Assembly (NCBI GenBank): GCA_016720595.1
Contig: JADKKI010000079.1
Coordinates: 1 to 22,998 of the forward strand
DNA length: 22,998 nucleotides
Direction of reading: 5' to 3'
From: Myxococcales bacterium
GTDB lineage: Bacteria > Myxococcota_A > Polyangia > Haliangiales > Haliangiaceae
Part shown: positions 18,221-22,998 of the stretch, piece after piece
Numbering within the stretch: position 1 is the first letter of the stretch
Layout: every line of letters begins with the position of its first letter
Translations under genes and position numbers: made by a program
Notes under the pieces: model-generated
Told to the model about the DNA's origin: nothing
What the model saw: only the letters and a program-made list of their open reading frames with translations
The model's database searches: none

Positions 18221-19336
18221 TTAGAGGCCGAGCGTCGCGGCCATCGTCGCGTAGAAGTACCGCGCCGCGAGCGTGGTGGTCTTGTGCGCGCCGCGCGGGA
18301 TCTGCCGGAGCGGAGGCGCGACCTCCATGATGTCGCCGCCGAGGAGACCGATCTCCGCGCCGAGGCGGCGGATCAGCTTGAGCACCCACTCGGGCTCGAG
18401 GCCCCAGGGCTCCGGTGTGCCCGTGGCGTCCGCGAACTCCTCGTCGGTGCCGTCGATATCGTTCGAGAAGTACACCGACGTCGCGCCGATGCTCTTGAGG
18501 TACGCGATCACCGCATCGAGCGATTCTTCCGGCTTGCGCCGGCACTCCTCCGCCCAGAACTGGCGGACGCCGAGCGTGGTCTCCCAGTGCGCGCGATCCT
18601 TGCCCGAGGCTCGGGTCCCGACCTGGACGAGCCGCCCATCGCGGTTGAACAGCTCGTTCGCGTGGAACGACCAGGTGGCGAAGCAGTACTTCACGCCGAG
18701 CCGATGCTCGAGCAGATCGGTGTGGGCATCGGGCTGCACGATCGCCCAGCGATCCTTGCGGGCGCGCGACAGCGCGGACACCACGGGCCAGGCCGTGGAG
18801 TGATCTCCGCCGATCACGAACGGCGCGATGTTCGGGTTCTGCGCGAACACGAGATCGAGCGCGCGCTCCGCGATCGAGAGCGGCGAGACCGGCAACGGCT
18901 CGGCGATCCCCGGATACAGCGCGGCGCGGGAGGCGGCCTTCTGCCCTTCCGAGAGCATGTCGTCGTGCAGGAGCTGCGGGACCACGAACACGTCTCCGAG
19001 ATCCACGATCCCCGACGCGGTGAGGTGCGCGGCCCAGCCGGGGTGCTGCTTCTGGAGCTCGGCGCGGATCACCTGCGGCCCGAGGTTGGCCCCGCGCACG
19101 AACCCGGCGCCGACGTCCGAAGGGATCCCGAGGATCACGCCACGCGCGGTGGGGAGCTGCTCGATCCGCGCGAGGAACTGCTCGCGGACCGCCGCATCGT
19201 TGTCCACGCCGTAGAGCTGGCGCTGCAGGCGCGCCTGCGCGGCTCGCCCCGTCGAGACGAGGTGTACGCCGCCCGCGGCAGGCCGCAGCAGCGTGGCGAG
19301 CTCGGTGCGCCAATCCACGTCAGGATGGTACAGCAC
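18221..19336 (-). CDS. Arginase/agmatinase (ureohydrolase) family protein
   Basis: This 371-residue product is a Mn-dependent C-N hydrolase of the arginase fold and is predicted cytoplasmic. Metal-binding motifs are intact: GGDHS (176-180, His179), DAHTD (203-207) and SNDID (291-295, Asp293 and Asp295). ATGTPEPWGLEPE (304-316) is the family's conserved loop, and GGDIMEVAPPL (333-343) matches the family motif (G.D.vEv.P). The N-terminal approximately 65 residues before GVILGIPSD are longer than in plain arginases (about 300-320 residues). The substrate could be arginine, agmatine, guanidinobutyrate or formiminoglutamate; the sequence does not decide. A GTG at 19336 is used as start and overlaps the corrected end of the upstream zincin-like gene by 17 bases, which suggests one transcript. 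The reading frame is intact over its whole length. Confidence 0.85.
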   Translation of the reverse strand: MLYHPDVDWRTELATLLRPAAGGVHLVSTGRAAQARLQRQLYGVDNDAAVREQFLARIEQLPTARGVILGIPSDVGAGFVRGANLGPQVIRAELQKQHPGWAAHLTASGIVDLGDVFVVPQLLHDDMLSEGQKAASRAALYPGIAEPLPVSPLSIAERALDLVFAQNPNIAPFVIGGDHSTAWPVVSALSRARKDRWAIVQPDAHTDLLEHRLGVKYCFATWSFHANELFNRDGRLVQVGTRASGKDRAHWETTLGVRQFWAEECRRKPEESLDAVIAYLKSIGATSVYFSNDIDGTDEEFADATGTPEPWGLEPEWVLKLIRRLGAEIGLLGGDIMEVAPPLRQIPRGAHKTTTLAARYFYATMAATLGL

Positions 19337-20444
19337 GCCGGCGGCGCCGGAGCACGATCAGGAGCGCGCCGCGCAGCTACCGAGGCCCGTGGTGCCGCCA
19401 CCGGCCGAGCAGCCGATCGCCGTCCACGGCGGATCCTCGGAGACCATGACGTCGACCTCGCGGACCGTGATGTTCTCGTTGGCATCACGGGCCTCGAGCA
19501 TCACTGTGTGCGCGCCAGTGGGGAGGCTCGCATCAGTGGTGAACTCGAAGGGGCCGGTGGTGCGGGTCTCGATCAGCGCGCCATCGACATAGAGCACCAC
19601 GGCGGTGAGCCGACATCATCCGAGGCGCGCGGCCGCCCGTGAACCCGCGCGACACGGCCTCGTGGGAGACGGGCGAGGTGATCACGAGGGTCGGCGCGGT
19701 GCCATCGCCGCCTGCCGCGCCGAGGCGCGAGCGCAGGATCTGGGCCGAGCTCTGCAGCGTCCGGCAAGCCACCGCGCTGGGCCCGCACGGCCGCGCCGTC
19801 TTCTCGCCGCACTCGGCGGTGGTGTCCTGGAACGTGCGCTTGCCGACGAACGGTAGGTAGCTCATCGGATCGGCGGCCAGCAGCTCGTGATCGAGCCCGT
19901 ACGCGTGGCCGAGCTCCTGGCTCATCACCTCGCACACGAGCTGAGGATCGGCGGGCAGGTTGTCGGTGAACGTGAACACGATCGCATTCTCGATCACGCC
20001 GCAATCGCTCGCGAACGGTGCGATCCCCGCGACGTTCGCCGGACGACCGAGGTCCGCCGGCGAGCCGCCGAACAGCGCCTCGATGTGGGGATCGCTGCCC
20101 GGGTCGACGTCGGTCACCGTGACATCGAACCGCGACCACATGTCGCGCATGCACGCCACGGTCGCGGTCCACTTGGCGTCGGTGACGTCCCACGGCCCGA
20201 TCGTGGCTGGCTTGGTCACGATCGTGGAGGTCTGCTTGAACGCGTCGTTGACGCCGGGGCGCACGATGGCGCCCTTGCGATTGAGGAAGATGGTGCGGCT
20301 CTGTGCGCGGGCGACGCCCGTGGGGGGCACCAGCTCGCGCTCCACCGCGGTGCCGTCGAGCGGGCCATCGTCGACGATCGGCGCGGCCGCCGCAGGTGAG
20401 GCGAGGACGTACAGCAGCGCAGCGCCCGCGGCGAGACGACCCAT
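19320..20444 (-). CDS. Exported zincin-like protein with QExxHxxGxxH motif, Ig-like domain and MYXO-CTERM-type tail (frameshifted)
   Basis: ATG 20444 opens a signal peptide (GRLAAGAALLYVLASPAAAA). After a pro-like region (TIFLNRKGAIVRPGVNDAFK) the domain contains FDVTVTDVDPG, then CEVMSQELGHAYGLDHE (171-187) and ADPMSYLPF (191-199). This is a metzincin arrangement, HExxHxxGxxH plus Met-turn, except that the first His is Gln176. GKRTFQDTTAECGE follows. Between about 19640 and 19605 the frame changes twice and leads into a bacterial Ig-like domain (VVLYVDGALIETRTTGPFEF, HTVMLEARDANENITVREVD). The end reads IGCSAGGGTTGLG and, with one more correction near 19372, LRGALLIVLRRRRRAVPS with TGA at 19320-19322. 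This Cys-Gly, hydrophobic, poly-Arg tail is the MYXO-CTERM sorting signal layout. The uncorrected frame would stop at 19358. The protein is probably surface-anchored; protease activity is uncertain. Confidence 0.7.
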
Positions 20445-20571
20445 GCACGGTGAACCGACCGGCTCCGCCGAGGATCAAGGCCCACTCTGGAGAATGCTCG
20501 AGCGGGCAAACGATCGCGGACGTGCAGCTCGCCTCGGCTGTGGGTCCGTGTGAGCCGACGCCCCCCTGCAC

Positions 20572-20579
20572 AAGGAGGG
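20572..20579 (+). promoter_or_regulatory. Strong Shine-Dalgarno sequence (AAGGAGGG) before the FIST gene
   Basis: The only strong ribosome binding site in the 164-base divergent region between the zincin-like gene (minus) and the FIST gene (plus). It sits about 10 bases before an ATG at 20590 that is out of frame with the FIST protein and 29 bases before the in-frame ATG at 20609. A one-base indel between 20590 and 20610 would make 20590 the true start. No -35/-10 promoter is evident in this region. Confidence 0.45.
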
Positions 20580-20608
20580 AATGCTGCCGATGTTGTTCTC
20601 ACGGAACC

Positions 20609-21748
20609 ATGCAGCTCCACCGCTATACGTTCAACTCTTCGTCCGGATGGAGCGACCTCCCGAGCCCCGACCTCGACGACGAGAACACGTTGGTGCTTGC
20701 CTTCGGGTCAGCTCAGCTCGACGTCGTGGCCCCCCTGGCCGCATTCCGCGCGGTCCTCCCCAAAGCCAAGCTACTTGGTTGCTCGACGTCCGGCGAGATC
20801 CACCAGGCCCGCGTGCTCGATGGAACGATCACCGCGATCGTCGCTCGGTTCGAACACACGCGTCTCCGTGTCGCGACGGCTGCTGTACCTGATGCGGGGG
20901 CCTCGCGCCCGGCTGGCGAACGCCTGGGATATGAGTTGGCGGCGCCCGATCTCCGCGCGGTGATCGTGCTTTCGGAGGGCCTCGGAGTGAACGGCAGCGC
21001 CCTCACGGCCGGGCTCAACACGATGCTCGGTTCGACGGTGGTGGTCACTGGCGGACTCGCGGGTGATGGGGAACGGTTCGGGAGCACCTGGGTCCTCTTC
21101 GAGGATCGTCCGATCACCCGGATGATCACGGCAGTCGGATTCTACGGCGAACAGATCCGAGTCGGCTACGGCTCGCAGGGCGGTTGGGACATCTTCGGAC
21201 CCGAGCGCATGGTGACGCGCTCCGACGGGAACGTGCTCTACGAGCTGGACGGCAAGCCTGCGCTGGCCCTCTACAAGGAGTACCTCGGGGAGCGGGCGCA
21301 GGGGCTCCCGACGACGGCGCTGCTGTTCCCGCTCGCGATCCTGCGTGAAGACGGACAGCGTCTCGTCCGGACCGTGCTCTCCGTCGACGACGCGACCCAG
21401 TCGATGACCTTCGCCGGCGACGTTCCTACCGGTGCGCGTGCGCAGCTGATGCGAGCGAACTTCGATCGGCTCGTCCTCGGTGCGTCGGGTGCGGCAACCA
21501 GCGCGCTGGTCACCACCGATGAGCCCGTCCTGTCGCTGGCGATCAGCTGTATCGGGCGCCGCTTGGTGCTCAAGGGGCGCGTCGAAGAGGAGACCGAGGC
21601 CACGCTCCAGGTCCTCCCTCCCCAGACGCAGCAGATCGGCTTCTACTCCTACGGAGAGCTCTCGCCGATGACGCCAGGGACGTGCGAGCTGCACAACCAG
21701 ACCATGACGCTCACCACGCTCTACGAGGCTCGCGTGGAGGTGAGGTGA
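20609..21748 (+). CDS. FIST domain (FIST_N + FIST_C) ligand-sensor protein
   Basis: A 379-residue soluble protein with both FIST halves. FIST_N (about 25-225) contains NTLVLAFGSAQ, PKAKLLGCSTSGEI (51-64, the conserved GCSTxGE), LRAVIVLSEGLGVNGSALTA, VVTGGLAGDGERFG (145-158), MITAVGFYG and RVGYGSQGGW. FIST_C (about 208-365) contains VLYELDGKPALALYKEYLG, TALLFPLAI, NFDRLVLGASGAA, LAISCIGRR and the signature GFYSYGELSPMTPGTCELHN (344-363). FIST is a predicted small-ligand-binding sensory domain, usually placed next to or fused with signalling enzymes. Its stop overlaps the GTG of the histidine kinase (GTGA at 21745-21748), so the two are translationally coupled and probably form one sensory system. 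The start is the only in-frame ATG near the fold's beginning; the strong ribosome binding site lies further upstream. Confidence 0.88.
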   Translation: MQLHRYTFNSSSGWSDLPSPDLDDENTLVLAFGSAQLDVVAPLAAFRAVLPKAKLLGCSTSGEIHQARVLDGTITAIVARFEHTRLRVATAAVPDAGASRPAGERLGYELAAPDLRAVIVLSEGLGVNGSALTAGLNTMLGSTVVVTGGLAGDGERFGSTWVLFEDRPITRMITAVGFYGEQIRVGYGSQGGWDIFGPERMVTRSDGNVLYELDGKPALALYKEYLGERAQGLPTTALLFPLAILREDGQRLVRTVLSVDDATQSMTFAGDVPTGARAQLMRANFDRLVLGASGAATSALVTTDEPVLSLAISCIGRRLVLKGRVEEETEATLQVLPPQTQQIGFYSYGELSPMTPGTCELHNQTMTLTTLYEARVEVR

Positions 21749-22998
21749 GTAGCGAGCGCCATCCACTCCTCGTCCGTCAGCTCCAGCGGCTCGGTCTGCC
21801 GCCCGAATTGTTGCAGACGCAGCTTTGGGCAACGTTCATCGAGACCGTCAGCGCGACCTATCACGAGTCCGATCAGGATCGCGACATGCTCGAGCGCGCC
21901 ATGACGATCTCGTCGCGCGAGATGCGACAGCTTCACGACGATCTGGCGCGGTCAGCGTCGAAACAGATCGCGCAACATCGCGACAAGGTCCTCGAGACGG
22001 ACGCTGTCAAGGCGGCGGTCGTCGAAGCTTCGCCCGATGGGATCCTGGTGATCGACGACGCCCGTCGGGTGGCATTCTGCAACAGGCGATTTGCCGAGAT
22101 CTGGCGGATCCCCGAGGAGGTCTTCGCGAGCGGCGACGATCACCGGCTCCTGGAGGCGGCGATCTCGCGGCTCCTGGACCCGACCCAGTTCCTCGCGAAG
22201 GTGGAGGCTCTCTACTCGAGCCCCAACGCCCACTCGGAGGACGTTCTCGAGCTCAGTGACGGGACGATCCTGGAGAGGTTCTCTCGACCGGCGGTCGACG
22301 CGAATCAGGTGGTACGCGGGCGGTTGTGGATCTTCCGTGACGTGACCGCCGCACGACGCGACGTGGCGCGGCTCCGCGAGGCGCACGCGTTCCTCGATTC
22401 CATCCTCGAGACCCTGCCGAACATGGTGTTCGTCAAGGACGCGACGGACCTGAGGTTCGTGCGGTTCAACCGCGCAGGCGAGCAGCTGCTCGGCATCGAA
22501 CGTGCCGCCTTGCTCGGGCGCACCGCTCACGAGCTGTTCACCGCCGAGCAGGCGGACGTTCTCCTGGCGAACGATCGCCAGGTGCTCGCTCAGCGCGGCG
22601 TCGTCACCATCGCCGAAGAGGAGATCCACACCCCGCTCGGTCCTCGTCGCCTGCGGACCCGGAAGACGCCGATCTTCGGCCCCGACGACAAGGCGCTGTA
22701 CCTGCTGGGTATCTCGGAGGACATCACCGACGAGCGTGCTCGCTCTGCCGAGCTCTACCTCGCGAAGGAACGTGCCGAGAGCGCGACCCGCTCGAAGTCC
22801 AACTTCCTCCTCAACATGAGCCACGAGCTGCGGACGCCACTCAACGCGATCCTCGGCTTCGCACGCGTGCTTGGACGCGTCACCCGAGATCGTCTGTCGG
22901 AGGGAGAGCGTGACCATCTCGCCGACATCGTGGCCGCCGGCGAGCACATGCTCCACCTGATCAACGATCTCCTGGACCTCCGGAGCCTCGAGGCGCTC
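21745..22998 (+). CDS. PAS-PAS sensor histidine kinase, C-terminus beyond the window
   Basis: Open from GTG 21745 (overlapping the FIST stop) to the right edge, 418 codons without a stop. No transmembrane segment is seen, so it is probably cytoplasmic. Residues 1-85 are a helical region (LQRLGLPPELLQTQLWATFI, then a probable coiled coil RDMLERAMTISSREMRQLHD). PAS1 is at about 88-205 (VVEASPDGILVIDDARRVAF, then NRRFAEIWRIPEEVF, ending LWIFRDVTAAR). PAS2 is at about 212-332 (FLDSILETLPNMVFVKDATD, NRAGEQLLGIERAALLGRTA, ending YLLGISEDITDERAR). A linker helix then leads to HisKA with the H-box NMSHELRTPLNAILGFARVL, phosphorylatable His360. HATPase_c is expected past 22998; a receiver domain is possible. 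PAS2 begins like the PAS domains of hybrid kinases. The upstream FIST protein may supply the signal input. Confidence 0.9.
   Translation, partial: MSSERHPLLVRQLQRLGLPPELLQTQLWATFIETVSATYHESDQDRDMLERAMTISSREMRQLHDDLARSASKQIAQHRDKVLETDAVKAAVVEASPDGILVIDDARRVAFCNRRFAEIWRIPEEVFASGDDHRLLEAAISRLLDPTQFLAKVEALYSSPNAHSEDVLELSDGTILERFSRPAVDANQVVRGRLWIFRDVTAARRDVARLREAHAFLDSILETLPNMVFVKDATDLRFVRFNRAGEQLLGIERAALLGRTAHELFTAEQADVLLANDRQVLAQRGVVTIAEEEIHTPLGPRRLRTRKTPIFGPDDKALYLLGISEDITDERARSAELYLAKERAESATRSKSNFLLNMSHELRTPLNAILGFARVLGRVTRDRLSEGERDHLADIVAAGEHMLHLINDLLDLRSLEAL

Noticed and set aside
17553..19313. A minus-strand frame of nearly 590 codons joining the arginase region to the Kazal-like gene
   Set aside because: The upstream 400 residues are an Arg/Ala-rich shadow of the arginase-family gene in another frame; the lipoprotein signal at 18104 marks the real start.
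18128..19642. A plus-strand frame of about 500 codons antisense to the arginase-family gene
   Set aside because: Its composition is dominated by Arg, Glu, His and Leu as expected from the antisense of GC-rich coding DNA, and it opposes a gene with intact metal-binding motifs.

Overview
The window is high-GC DNA that most likely comes from a member of the Myxococcota (the former deltaproteobacterial myxobacteria). The evidence is the combination of many lipoproteins and exported proteins, a paired DUF1592/DUF1552 module, a Cys-rich Kazal-like lipoprotein, a zincin-like exported protein whose C-terminus, after correcting one frameshift, reads as a MYXO-CTERM-type sorting tail, and a FIST protein coupled to a PAS-PAS histidine kinase. 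The genus cannot be told from the sequence.

Sequence quality divides the window. From position 1 to about 10.3 kb almost no full-length frame is open, yet recognisable proteins can be followed from end to end by hopping between frames. On the minus strand these are an M4 (thermolysin-like) protease cut by the left edge (979 to 1), MoaB (about 1912 to 1385), leucyl-tRNA synthetase (about 6628 to 3975), adenylate kinase (7282 to 6630) and an ElaA-like acetyltransferase (7800 to 7356). On the plus strand they are a thrombospondin-3-like lipoprotein (2517 to about 3400), a LOG-family phosphoribohydrolase (7830 to 8360), a proline-rich membrane protein (about 8640 to 9560) and a beta-propeller (PD40) protein (9905 to 10806). 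Each has close to its family's normal length, and leuS and adk are normally essential. I therefore read the frameshifts as consensus errors of a poorly polished assembly, not as pseudogenes. From about 10.4 kb onward frames are mostly clean, with a frameshift about every 1 to 2 kb.

Region 10.9 to 16.9 kb is an exported redox module. A plus-strand run of four overlapping genes encodes a haem-motif lipoprotein, a c-type haem domain fused to a probable outer-membrane beta-barrel, a second cytochrome-like lipoprotein and a cytochrome P460-like lipoprotein. It converges, with only 4 bp between stop codons, on a minus-strand pair of a DUF1587/1595/1592/1588/1585 lipoprotein with a CASCH motif and a Tat-exported DUF1552 protein. 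Together they look like cell-envelope haem and oxidation machinery of unknown substrate.

Region 16.9 to 20.4 kb holds a LURP-one/scramblase-like protein (plus), a Kazal-like lipoprotein (minus), an arginase-family ureohydrolase (minus) and, overlapping the latter's start, the zincin-like MYXO-CTERM protein (minus). Region 20.6 kb to the right edge holds a FIST ligand-sensor protein translationally coupled to a PAS-PAS-HisKA sensor kinase that runs off the window. No rRNA, tRNA, CRISPR array, insertion sequence or phage gene was recognised.
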